From Dyella acidiphila (GTDB lineage: Bacteria > Pseudomonadota > Gammaproteobacteria > Xanthomonadales > Rhodanobacteraceae): 64,000 nt of DNA. The notes beneath the pieces were generated by a model. It was not told where the DNA came from. It ran no database searches and saw only the letters and a list, made by a program, of their open reading frames with translations. Location of the stretch: the NCBI RefSeq assembly GCF_014863405.1, contig NZ_JACZZA010000012.1:248001-312000 (forward strand), read 5' to 3'. This document shows positions 1-9,816 of this stretch, one piece after another. The first letter of the stretch is position 1, and the number at the start of each line of letters is the position of its first letter. Made by a program: the position numbers and the translations under genes.

Positions 1-231
1 CTGCAACGTGTCGTCGGCGGCACCCGCGAGCTTCATCTGCGCCAGCGAAGCCACATGCGTATGGCTCAGCGTGCTGACGAGATTGTTGTTGACCGCCTGG
101 TTTACGCGCGGCATTTCCGCCGTATTGATGCCGGCGAGTGCGGCATTGACGGTGGCTGCCAGGGTGAGCGAAGGCAAGGCCGCAAGGGCTGCCGTCATCG
201 CCACTCCGCTCAAAGCGTGCTGGATCTTCAT
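1..231 (-). CDS. Secreted protein N-terminus, likely S53 (sedolisin/kumamolisin) protease propeptide, partial
   Basis: The minus-strand frame opens with ATG at 231 behind a GGGGAGA ribosome site and runs off the window edge after 77 codons. The protein starts with a clear Sec signal peptide: a short basic N-terminus, a hydrophobic stretch at residues 8-24, and a likely cut after LTLAA. The mature part contains TAEMPRVNQAVNNNLVSTL, which resembles the pro-kumamolisin activation segment that begins pseudomonalisin-type S53 peptidases. No catalytic residues lie in this fragment, so the family call is an inference. Secretion is well supported. Confidence 0.5.
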   Translation of the reverse strand, partial: MKIQHALSGVAMTAALAALPSLTLAATVNAALAGINTAEMPRVNQAVNNNLVSTLSHTHVASLAQMKLAGAADDTLQ

Positions 232-437
232 CTGGATCTCCCCACTCAGGTCGAAAGAAAAGGTGTGATCCCCCTGATTTGGCAAGCTCTGGTGCGAGGC
301 CGTCGCAAACCCCTCCACACGTGGTGGCGATAAGCCGGCGTAAGACATTGATGGCCCCGAAGCGAAACCCCTGGCAGTCATCGCTCCGCGAGAACAAATA
401 GCAGGAACTTTTGGCGGGGATTGGCCATGACAAATTT

Positions 438-454
438 CCGCCATTTACTGGCGG
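438..454 (-). terminator. Possible weak terminator after the LuxR-type regulator
   Basis: CCGCCA and TGGCGG form a perfect 6-bp stem around a 5-nt loop, about 40 nt beyond the stop codon of the minus-strand regulator. Read on the minus strand it is followed by AAATTTGT, a poor T-run. The rest of 232-493 shows no gene. Confidence 0.3.
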
Positions 455-493
455 GATGGCGCCGTGTCGGGTTTCCGTCAGTACGCGGCGGAA

Positions 494-1546
494 TCAGTTG
501 CCGGATCGGCGCGTTGCACGCATGGCTGCGTTCCACCCGGCCTGGAATCGCGTGTTCGCCTTGAGCCGTTTCTGCAGCAAAGAGATGCGGCGTTCGAACG
601 TGCGCTCGGAAATTTTCAGACGACTGGCGATCACTTGATCTTTCAGGCCATTGGCCAACAGCGCAATGAGTTGTTCCAGTTCCGCCGATTCGGCGTTGCG
701 CGCGTGAATATCCAGCGAGTTGTCGCTACCGACTGGCGCGGCCAGCTGCCACAGCATTTCGAAATGCGCGCACAACGTGTCGAGCAGCAGGGATGGGCGA
801 AGCAGCAGTCCCGAATCGTTGGCGCTCTTCAGATGCAAGGGCACCAGGCCCATGCGCCGATCGATGATCGCCGCCTTGATCGGTACCCCGTCGTAGAGAC
901 GTTGTTCTTCTCCGGCGGCCAGACATTCCTGAATATGCTGCGGGCCGCCTGGCCAATCCAGCTTGGTAGTATCGCAGATGGTGCGGCAGATCACGTTGCG
1001 GTCGCGCATGGAGACATGCATGGCGTTGTGCGATTCGAACGGGTTCACATACGGCGGGCGGTCGAATTCCAGGATCTCGTGCTTGGCGCTTTCGTAGAAC
1101 TGACCGATGACGCGCATCAGCGTCTCGCGTCCGGTAATCAGCTCGACACTCAATTCATCGCCTTTGTCGCTGCCACTGGACGGCCGTATCTTGGCCAGTC
1201 GTTCGGCCAGGCCCAGCGCAGCCTGCAGGCCGCTTTGCCGCAAGGCGACCAGGGCGCCGAAGGCCAGTTCGGGTGCAACCGGCTGGTATCGCGCAATACG
1301 TTCCGGTGAACGGGTGACCAGGCCCTTGGCCTCCAGTTCGCCCAGCAACTGGCGGCTATGCACGGCCGAAAAGTTGCTGGCGGCGACTACATCGGCCGAG
1401 CTGGAACCGGGTCGTTCAAGCAAGGTTTCATAAACCTTCAGTTCGTCTGCGGTCATGTCCAGCGCCCGCAGCGCTTCTGTTTCCGTGCGGGGTGACTGGC
1501 TTTGTGTGTCAGCGCCCTTTGCTGCCATTCGACCAAGCTTGCTCAT
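494..1546 (-). CDS. LuxR-type transcriptional regulator with N-terminal winged-helix (TrmB-like) domain
   Basis: A regulator of about 350 residues. Residues 25-90 look like a TrmB/MarR-type winged helix (ADELKVYETLLERPGSSSADV followed by a LLGELEAKGLVTR helix). The C-terminus (LANGLKDQVIASRLKISERTFERRI) is a LuxR/GerE-type helix-turn-helix. The middle part resembles the effector region of TrmB-like regulators. The ATG at 1546 has GGA 8 nt upstream and is preferred; an in-frame TTG at 1558 would add four residues. It is divergent from glmS and may control the secreted-protein gene ahead of it or the polysaccharide genes, but no target can be read from sequence. Confidence 0.75.
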   Translation of the reverse strand: MSKLGRMAAKGADTQSQSPRTETEALRALDMTADELKVYETLLERPGSSSADVVAASNFSAVHSRQLLGELEAKGLVTRSPERIARYQPVAPELAFGALVALRQSGLQAALGLAERLAKIRPSSGSDKGDELSVELITGRETLMRVIGQFYESAKHEILEFDRPPYVNPFESHNAMHVSMRDRNVICRTICDTTKLDWPGGPQHIQECLAAGEEQRLYDGVPIKAAIIDRRMGLVPLHLKSANDSGLLLRPSLLLDTLCAHFEMLWQLAAPVGSDNSLDIHARNAESAELEQLIALLANGLKDQVIASRLKISERTFERRISLLQKRLKANTRFQAGWNAAMRATRRSGN

Positions 1547-1897
1547 GGTGGAGTCCAATGCTTTTGTGGCTAGCCGTCCAAAGAATACGCGAATTCATCA
1601 TAAGGTCACCTTGTTCAGGTGCGGCTTGCGTGCCTTCGTCGCGAAACGTCGCGCCGATTCACAAGCCAGAACGCTACCTGACGCTGAACACTTGCCCGGC
1701 TTGCGAGGCGCGTCCGGGAAAGTGTAGATATGTGCCCCGCTTTGAAGAATTGACGCGATCGCTTCTTCGTTGCGGCAGCAAGATGAACGCGGCGGTTGAC
1801 CGCTGAGGCGCAAGCCTGTCGAAGCGGCAAGCCGGCAGGGCTGCCCGGTTCATCGACATTTCCGTTGTCCATTGCGCGCACTGAGGAGTGACGGCTC
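1547..1897. other. Intergenic region between the LuxR-type regulator and glmS
   Basis: About 350 bases with stop codons in all long frames. It must hold divergent promoters for the regulator and glmS. No clear -35/-10 pair or glmS-ribozyme-like fold was recognised. The only firm element is the glmS ribosome site CTGAGGAG just before 1898. Confidence 0.4.
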
Positions 1898-3727
1898 ATG
1901 TGTGGAATCATCGCCGCGGCCGCTCAACGAGATGCGGCACCGCTGTTGATCGCCGGCCTCAAGGCCCTCGAATACCGTGGCTACGACTCGGCCGGCCTGG
2001 CCGTGCAGGAAGACCAGCAACTTCGCCGCGTACGAGCCAAGGGCAAGGTGCGCGAGATGGAGGCTCTCTATCTCGCCGATCCGTTTGCCGGCAGCACCGG
2101 CATTGCCCATACGCGCTGGGCCACGCATGGCGTGCCCAATGAAGAGAACGCACATCCGCATATGATCGGGCGGGTGGCGCTGGTGCATAACGGCATCATC
2201 GAAAACCACGCATCGCTGCGCACCCGGCTGCAGGCGAAGGGCTATGCATTCACTTCCGAGACCGATACGGAAGTGATGGCGGCGCTGATCGATGCGCATC
2301 TGTCCAAGGGCATGTGCCTGCGCGAAGCAGTGCTGGCCACGGTGCAGGAACTGGAAGGCGCCTACGCCATCGCCGTGATCAGCAGCGACGAGCCAGGGCG
2401 CGTCGTGGGCGCCCGTCGCGGTGCGCCGCTGCTGGTCGGCATGGGCATCGGCGAACATTTCCTCGGCTCGGATGCGCAGGCACTGATCCAGGTCACCAGC
2501 AAGATCGTCTATCTTGAAGAAGGCGATGTGGTGGAGATCAGTCGCGCCAGCGCACAGATCTATACCGGCGACGGCATGCCGGTGAAGCGCGCGGTGCACG
2601 AGAGCGAGCTTTCGGCCGATGCGGTGGAACGCGGTGAATACCGCCACTACATGCAGAAGGAAATCTTCGAGCAGCCGCGTGCGGTGGCCGACACGCTGGA
2701 AGCACGCATCGGCTCCGGCGGCGTGCTGTCCAATATCTTCGGCGTGGATGGTGAAAAACTGCTGGCGAAGGTGAAGGGGTTGCACATCATCGCCTGCGGT
2801 ACCAGCTACCACGCCGGCATGGTGGCCAAATACTGGATCGAGGACTACGCGCGGCTGCCGGTCAGTGTCGAGGTGGCCAGCGAATACCGCTATCGCGAAG
2901 CGGTGGTGCCGCAAGGCACCTTGCTGATCGCCATTTCTCAATCCGGCGAGACCGCCGACACACTGGCCGCCTTGCGCGAGTCGCGTCGACGCGGTTACCT
3001 GGGCACGCTGGCCATCTGCAATGTGCCCGAATCTTCGGTAGTGCGCGAAGCGGATCTGAAGCTGATGACGCGGGCTGGCCCGGAAATCGGCGTGGCATCC
3101 ACCAAGGCGTTTACCACGCAACTCGCGGCGCTGGCTTTGCTGACCCTGCATCTGGCCAACGAGCAAGGTATGGATGCTGCGCGCTACAGCGAACTATGCG
3201 AACAGCTGCAACGTCTGCCGCGGGCGATCGACGAGGCTTTGCAGATCGAGCCGCAGATCGTGCAACTGGCCGAGCGATTCGTCCATCGCCGCCACGCCCT
3301 GTTCCTCGGCCGTGGCATGCATCATCCGGTAGCGCTGGAAGGCTCGCTCAAGCTGAAGGAAATTTCCTACATCCACGCCGAAGCCTATCCGGCGGGGGAA
3401 CTCAAGCATGGGCCGCTGGCGCTGGTCGATGAGGACATGCCGGTGATTGCAGTGGCGCCGAATGGCCCGCTGCTCGACAAGCTCAAATCCAATCTGCAGG
3501 AGGTACGTGCACGTGGCGGCGAGCTGATCGTGTTCGCCGACAAGGCGGCGCATATTGATGGCGCGACCGCGGGCGGCAGCATCCTGCGCATCGACGCAGG
3601 CGGCGACTTCATCGCACCGGCTGTCTTCACCGTGCCACTACAACTACTCGCGTACCACGTTGCGGTTTTGCGTGGCACCGATGTGGATCAGCCGCGAAAT
3701 CTGGCCAAGTCCGTAACTGTCGAGTAG
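1898..3727 (+). CDS. glmS: Glutamine--fructose-6-phosphate aminotransferase (isomerizing)
   Basis: GlmS makes glucosamine-6-phosphate from fructose-6-phosphate and glutamine, the first committed step to UDP-GlcNAc. The 609-residue length is typical. After the initiator Met, Cys2 (MCGII) is the N-terminal nucleophile of the glutaminase domain. Two SIS sugar-isomerase domains follow, with ISQSGETADTLAAL near residue 347 and the C-terminal DQPRNLAKSVTVE signature that closes the family. A strong GAGG ribosome site precedes the ATG. It lies just ahead of the exopolysaccharide cluster, whose amino sugars draw on the same pool, though about 490 bases separate the two. Confidence 0.98.
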   Translation: MCGIIAAAAQRDAAPLLIAGLKALEYRGYDSAGLAVQEDQQLRRVRAKGKVREMEALYLADPFAGSTGIAHTRWATHGVPNEENAHPHMIGRVALVHNGIIENHASLRTRLQAKGYAFTSETDTEVMAALIDAHLSKGMCLREAVLATVQELEGAYAIAVISSDEPGRVVGARRGAPLLVGMGIGEHFLGSDAQALIQVTSKIVYLEEGDVVEISRASAQIYTGDGMPVKRAVHESELSADAVERGEYRHYMQKEIFEQPRAVADTLEARIGSGGVLSNIFGVDGEKLLAKVKGLHIIACGTSYHAGMVAKYWIEDYARLPVSVEVASEYRYREAVVPQGTLLIAISQSGETADTLAALRESRRRGYLGTLAICNVPESSVVREADLKLMTRAGPEIGVASTKAFTTQLAALALLTLHLANEQGMDAARYSELCEQLQRLPRAIDEALQIEPQIVQLAERFVHRRHALFLGRGMHHPVALEGSLKLKEISYIHAEAYPAGELKHGPLALVDEDMPVIAVAPNGPLLDKLKSNLQEVRARGGELIVFADKAAHIDGATAGGSILRIDAGGDFIAPAVFTVPLQLLAYHVAVLRGTDVDQPRNLAKSVTVE

Positions 3728-4221
3728 TCGATGTACGGCGCTGTTTGTGTATGTGAATTTGATGAACATAAATCGGCTGTTAATCGTAATTGCTTGCCGT
3801 TGTCTGACGCCATTCTGTCGAAAGCTGGCGCGACAATTGCGCGATGTGAACTCGCGCACATTGCACGCATCGCGTGGCCGATGTCTTGCCAATGTCATGC
3901 TGACCTGAATGATGTTTCTGCGTGGTGTCAGCAGGTGAACGTTTCGGCGCTGTTCACTGTGAAGCTGTTCGATCATGCAATGATTCAAAAGTCCCTGATG
4001 CGTTGTTCTGGCAATGGCTCCTGTAACGGATGGCGTGCATCACATCTGTTCCGCGAGTGCCAGGACGCAAGCCGCTTCAAGGTCGATGCACATGTTCTTT
4101 GCAGTAGCTAGCGCGATTCCGGAATCCATCCAAGCACGCGGATTCCAGATCGGACAGGGGGCTTCAATCGTTGGCGTCGTCATGGCGCCGATCGGCCTAA
4201 GTCCGGGAGTGTGCCAGCATC
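3728..4221. promoter_or_regulatory. Long leader/promoter region of the exopolysaccharide operon
   Basis: About 490 bases between glmS and the phosphatase gene, less GC-rich than the flanking genes and without a convincing frame. It contains a CRP/Clp-like palindrome at 3844-3861 and a smaller dyad, TTCACTGTGAA, near 3954. Its length and position at the head of the plus-strand polysaccharide genes suggest the main regulatory region of the operon. This is inference; no unambiguous -35/-10 pair was found. Confidence 0.45.
3844..3861. promoter_or_regulatory. Candidate CRP/Clp-family binding site
   Basis: ATGTGAACTCGCGCACAT has a perfect TGTGA left half, the standard 6-nt spacer and a right half GCACA that differs from TCACA at one base. 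In Xanthomonas the CRP-like protein Clp controls exopolysaccharide genes, so the placement is plausible. It lies about 360 nt before the first gene. Confidence 0.4.
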
Positions 4222-4656
4222 GTGTTCAAGCGGATATTGATCGTTTGCATGGGGAACATCTGTCGCAGTCCCGCGGCGGAGTACCTCTTCCGCGAGCGCA
4301 TGGGCGAACGCGGCATCGAGCTCTGCAGTGCAGGGATCGTGGCGATGGTCGGCGATCCCATGGACAAGACCGTACTGCAACTTCTGCGTGAAAGCGGCGT
4401 CGACGGCACGCCGCACCGCGCTCATCAACTGACGCCTTCGATGCTGCTTCAGGCCGATCTTGTGCTCGGCATGGAGCAGAAGCATGTCGATGCGATCGTC
4501 AAACTTGCGCCCGAAGCGCGCGGCAAGGTCTACCTGCTCGACAAGTGGCTGGGTGGACGCGACGTTCCCGATCCCTACGGCCACTCCCGCTCCATCTTCG
4601 AGCGCGTTTACGAAATGATCAGCGGCGGCGTGGATAGTTGGGCGGCCTATTTGTGA
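4222..4656 (+). CDS. Low-molecular-weight protein-tyrosine-phosphatase (Wzb type)
   Basis: A 144-residue cytoplasmic phosphatase that would dephosphorylate the tyrosine autokinase encoded just downstream, the usual Wzb-Wzc pair of capsule and exopolysaccharide systems. The phosphate-binding loop CMGNICRS, matching CX5R(S/T), sits at residues 9-16, and the general-acid loop VPDPYG near residue 116. Translation starts at GTG 4222; the resulting start MFKRILIVCMGNICRSP is the standard family N-terminus, with GGGAG 12 nt upstream. It is the first gene of the cluster, 37 nt before the kinase gene. Confidence 0.93.
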   Translation: MFKRILIVCMGNICRSPAAEYLFRERMGERGIELCSAGIVAMVGDPMDKTVLQLLRESGVDGTPHRAHQLTPSMLLQADLVLGMEQKHVDAIVKLAPEARGKVYLLDKWLGGRDVPDPYGHSRSIFERVYEMISGGVDSWAAYL

Positions 4657-4693
4657 TTCCCCTTTTCCTTCACGTGATGGATTGATCGCTCGC

Positions 4694-6892
4694 ATGTTCA
4701 ATACTCAAATCCCTTTGGAGCGTGACGGTGAGATCGGACTGGGCGAAGTGCTCGGTACGCTCAAGGACAACCGTTGGCGCATCGCCATCATCACGGCCGT
4801 ATTCATCGGCCTCAGCATCGTGTACGCCCTGGTGGCCACGCCGATCTATCAGGCGACTGCCATGGTGCAGGTCGAGCAGAAGGTGCCGGACCTGCCCGGG
4901 CTCAGTGCGCTGACCCAGATGCTGGGCGCGGAAAATCCGGTGGCAACGACCGAGTCGGATCTGATCACTTCGCGCATGGTGGTCGGTGCGGCGGTGGAAA
5001 AACTCAAGCTGGCCATCGACAGCAATCCGCGGCGCTTTCCGCTGTTCGGCAATTACTTCGCGCGCCGCTACGCCAAAAACAATCCCGGCAAGGTCGCCCC
5101 CGCACCGTGGGGATTGTCCGGCTACGACTGGGGCGGCTCCAAGCTGGAGATCTTTCAGCTCGATGTTCCGGATGACCTGCTGGACAAGCCGCTGGAACTG
5201 ACTGCTGGCGAAGGCGGCATCTACGTGCTGCAGGATGACGACCACAACGTGCTGGTGATCGGCCGGGTGGGCCAACCTTCACGCGGCCACGGCGTGACCA
5301 TCGAAGTGCAGACGCTGGCTGCCAATCCGGGCATGCGTTTCCGTGTTCTGCGCCATCGCGACCTGACGGTGATCGGCGATCTGCAGAAGAAAATCGATGT
5401 GAAGGAAGACGGCAAGGATTCCGGCATCCTGCGCATGACCTATAGCAATCCCGATCCCAAGCTGGCCACCGATGTGCTTGAACAGGTCGGCCAGCTGTAC
5501 GTACGCCAGGACGTCGACCGCAATTCCGCGCAAGCCACCAACAGCCTGAAGTTCGTGAAGGAGCAGCTGCCTGGCGTGCGGATGGAGCTGGAGAAGGCCA
5601 CCACCGCGCTGAATGCCTTCCAGAACCAGATGCATTCGGTCGACATCAACATGCAGACCCAGGCGCTGTTGAACCAGAATGTTTCCATCCAGGCCAGCAT
5701 CGAGCAGCTGCGTCTGCAACAGGCCGACATCCAACGCCAATTCACGCCTGAGCATCCGCAGTACAAGGCGCTGGCGCAGCAGATCGGCGAAATGGAAGGC
5801 AAGAAAGCGCAGATCGACAAGCAGATCAACAGCCTGCCGGATGCGCAGAAGACCTTGCTGAAGCTCAACAGCGACGTGCAGGTCACCAACCAGACCTACA
5901 GCAGCCTGCTGAACCAGGCGCAGCAGCTGGACATCGCGCGCGCCGGCACCGTGGGCAATGTGCGCATTGTCGACAATGCGGCGGTGGATATTTCCAACCC
6001 GGCGTGGCCGAAGAAGATCATCGTGGTGCTGGGCGGCGCGATCCTCGGCTTCGTGATCGCACTGATGTACGTCTTCATCCGCCAGGTGCTCAACCGCGGC
6101 ATCGAAGATCCGGCCATCATCGAAAACCTGGGCCTGCCGGTGTACGCCACCATCCCGGTCAGCACGCGGGAACTGGCGCTGGAGAGCAAGCGCAGCCACG
6201 GCGGCTCCAGGCAGCATCTGCTGGTGACCGACGCCCCCGCCGACCTGGCCGCCGAAGCGCTGCGAAGCCTGCGCACCAGCTTGCACTTCGCGCGCCTGGA
6301 AGCCAAAAACAATGTGCTGATGATCTCCGGCGCCAGCCCGGATACCGGCAAGACCTTCGTCTCCGCCAATCTTGCTGCGGTGGTCGCGCAGAGCGGCCAG
6401 AAGGTTCTGCTGATCGACGGCGACCTGCGCATGGGCACGCTGCACTCGGTGGTGGGCGGTCGCGCCGATGTCGGCCTGTCGGAACTGATTTCCGGACAGG
6501 CCGAGCTGATGGAAGTGATGCGGCCGGTTGCGCCGCTGAACAACTTGTACTTCATCAGCCGCGGCCGAGTGCCGCCGAATCCCTCCGAGTTGCTGATGAA
6601 TGCGCGCTTCTCGATGCTGCTCGATCGCCTCAAGCCGATGTACGACCTGATCATCATCGATACGCCGCCGATCCTGGCGGTGACCGATGCGGCGATCATC
6701 GGCAATCACGCCGGCACCGGCCTGATGGTGGCCCGCTTCGGCGTCAACCAGCCGCGCGAACTCAGTCTGGCCAAGCAACGTTTCGAACAGAACGGCGTCG
6801 CCATCAAGGGCGCCATCTTCAATGCCGTGGAGAAGCGCAGTACGGGTTACTACTCGTATGCCTACTACGCTGTCGACCCGGCGACTACATGA
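4694..6892 (+). CDS. Polysaccharide chain-length regulator/tyrosine autokinase (Wzc/GumC-Wzc type)
   Basis: An inner-membrane co-polymerase and BY-kinase of 732 residues that controls chain length and export through cycles of tyrosine phosphorylation. Visible parts: Wzz domain with a first membrane helix at about 28-50; a long periplasmic coiled coil (about 190-400); a GNVR-type segment near 419; a second helix about 440-465; Walker A ASPDTGKT near 546, Walker A' LLIDGDLR near 572 and Walker B LIIIDTPP near 652; and a C-terminal tyrosine cluster STGYYSYAYYA. The ATG at 4694 is chosen over TTG 4682, which would add four unlikely residues. It follows its cognate phosphatase gene. Confidence 0.95.
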   Translation: MFNTQIPLERDGEIGLGEVLGTLKDNRWRIAIITAVFIGLSIVYALVATPIYQATAMVQVEQKVPDLPGLSALTQMLGAENPVATTESDLITSRMVVGAAVEKLKLAIDSNPRRFPLFGNYFARRYAKNNPGKVAPAPWGLSGYDWGGSKLEIFQLDVPDDLLDKPLELTAGEGGIYVLQDDDHNVLVIGRVGQPSRGHGVTIEVQTLAANPGMRFRVLRHRDLTVIGDLQKKIDVKEDGKDSGILRMTYSNPDPKLATDVLEQVGQLYVRQDVDRNSAQATNSLKFVKEQLPGVRMELEKATTALNAFQNQMHSVDINMQTQALLNQNVSIQASIEQLRLQQADIQRQFTPEHPQYKALAQQIGEMEGKKAQIDKQINSLPDAQKTLLKLNSDVQVTNQTYSSLLNQAQQLDIARAGTVGNVRIVDNAAVDISNPAWPKKIIVVLGGAILGFVIALMYVFIRQVLNRGIEDPAIIENLGLPVYATIPVSTRELALESKRSHGGSRQHLLVTDAPADLAAEALRSLRTSLHFARLEAKNNVLMISGASPDTGKTFVSANLAAVVAQSGQKVLLIDGDLRMGTLHSVVGGRADVGLSELISGQAELMEVMRPVAPLNNLYFISRGRVPPNPSELLMNARFSMLLDRLKPMYDLIIIDTPPILAVTDAAIIGNHAGTGLMVARFGVNQPRELSLAKQRFEQNGVAIKGAIFNAVEKRSTGYYSYAYYAVDPATT

Positions 6893-6932
6893 GGACGACG
6901 CACAGCTCAGAGCACATACGAGAGCAGAACCT

Positions 6933-6963
6933 GACGATCGGCCTCAAGCATGGGCCGATCGTC
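6933..6963. other. Perfect hairpin between the autokinase and sugar-oxidoreductase genes
   Basis: GACGATCGGCC and GGCCGATCGTC form an uninterrupted 11-bp stem around a 9-nt loop. No T-run follows on the plus strand, so it is not a classic terminator. It lies in a 222-base spacer inside an otherwise tight operon and could stabilise or attenuate the transcript. The rest of the spacer holds no convincing frame. Confidence 0.6.
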
Positions 6964-7114
6964 GTCACTCTGAAGCAGGCTGGATTCTCCGGTTTGCCGT
7001 TTTGCACAGAAACGGGCCACAAACCGACGAAGCAATACATGAGGCTGATTGCGCAGCAAGCGCGTGCGCATCTCCAGCGGTGTCCGGGATTAGGCGAGAT
7101 CGGGAGCGGTTTGA

Positions 7115-8660
<1,546 letters not shown>

Positions 8661-8664
<4 letters not shown>

Positions 8665-9773
8665 TCGACTTTATCGACCTGAAGGCACAGCAGGTACGCC
8701 TCAAGGATCGCATCGCCGCCGGCATCGCCCGCGTGCTCGCCCATGGCCAGTACATCCTCGGGCCGGAAGTGGCCGAGCTGGAGGAGAAACTGGCGGCCTA
8801 TGCGGGCGTGCCGCATTGCATTTCAGTCGCCAACGGCACCGATGCCTTGCAGATTGCGCTGATGTCGCTCGGCGTCGGTGCGGGCGATGAGGTGATCACA
8901 CCCAGCTTCAGCCATATTTCCACGGCCGAAGTGGTGCCGGTGCTGGGCGCGAAGCCCGTGTATGTGGATATCGATCCGGCCACCTACAACCTCGATGTCA
9001 ACGTGCTGGAAGCGGCCATCACGCCGCGTACCAAGGCGATCATCGCGGTGTCGCTGTATGGCCAGTGCGCCGACTTCGACCGTATCAACGCGATGGCGGC
9101 AAAGCACGGCGTTACGGTGATCGAGGATGGTGCGCAGAGTTTTGGTGCGACCTATAGGGGCCGCAAGAGCGGCAACCTCAGCGCGATTGCCTGCACCAGC
9201 TTCTTCCCCAGCAAGCCACTTGGCTGCTACGGCGATGGCGGGGCGATCTTCACCGCCGATCCTACCCTGGCCAAAGCACTGCGCCTGATTGCCCGGCATG
9301 GCCAGGATCGCCGCTACCACCATTCCCGCATCGGCGTGAACAGCCGCCTGGATACCTTGCAGGCGGCGATCCTGCTGCCCAAGCTGGAAATCCTCGACGA
9401 AGAAATGGCGCTGCGCAATCAGGTGGCGGAGCGTTATGCGCGTTTGCTCGACGGCATCGATCACATTGGTCTGCCTCGCATCGAAGCGCATAACACCTGC
9501 GCCTGGGCGCAGTACACCGTGCGCGTGCCCAACCGGGAGCCTTTGCGTGCCCAACTGCTGGAGCAAGGCATTCCGACGGCCGTGCACTATCCATTGCCCC
9601 TGCATCGGCAGCCGGCGCTCGCCGACGGCCGCACCTGGCACATGGCGAAAAGCGACGAAGCGGCAGAGCAAGTAATGAGCCTGCCGATGTCGCCCTATCT
9701 CGATGCCGCTACGCAGAGTGTCATTGCCGACGCGCTGGTATCAGGCGTGATGGTCGAACTGGCCGCGAACTGA
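8661..9773 (+). CDS. DegT/DnrJ/EryC1/StrS aminotransferase (WbpE/WlbC-like)
   Basis: A PLP-dependent sugar aminotransferase of 370 residues. The PLP-binding lysine lies in [15 protein letters not shown], the strongly conserved motif of the family, near residue 184; [10 protein letters not shown] near residue 57 binds the cofactor phosphate. It should install the 3-amino group after oxidation by the WbpB-like enzyme. The ATG at 8661, overlapping the upstream stop, gives [11 protein letters not shown], the normal family start; the frame stays open further upstream but inside the acetyltransferase gene. Confidence 0.94.
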
Positions 9774-9816
9774 CTCGCATGCACACGCCGCCTACGACAC
9801 GAGCGATCGTCAGGTC

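Noticed and set aside
1547-1897. A glmS ribozyme or GlmS-type riboswitch
   Set aside because: That ribozyme is typical of Firmicutes, and no matching core was recognised in this leader.
4014-4391. A plus-strand frame upstream of and overlapping the phosphatase gene
   Set aside because: It runs through the regulatory region and the phosphatase gene in another frame; no domain and no ribosome site.
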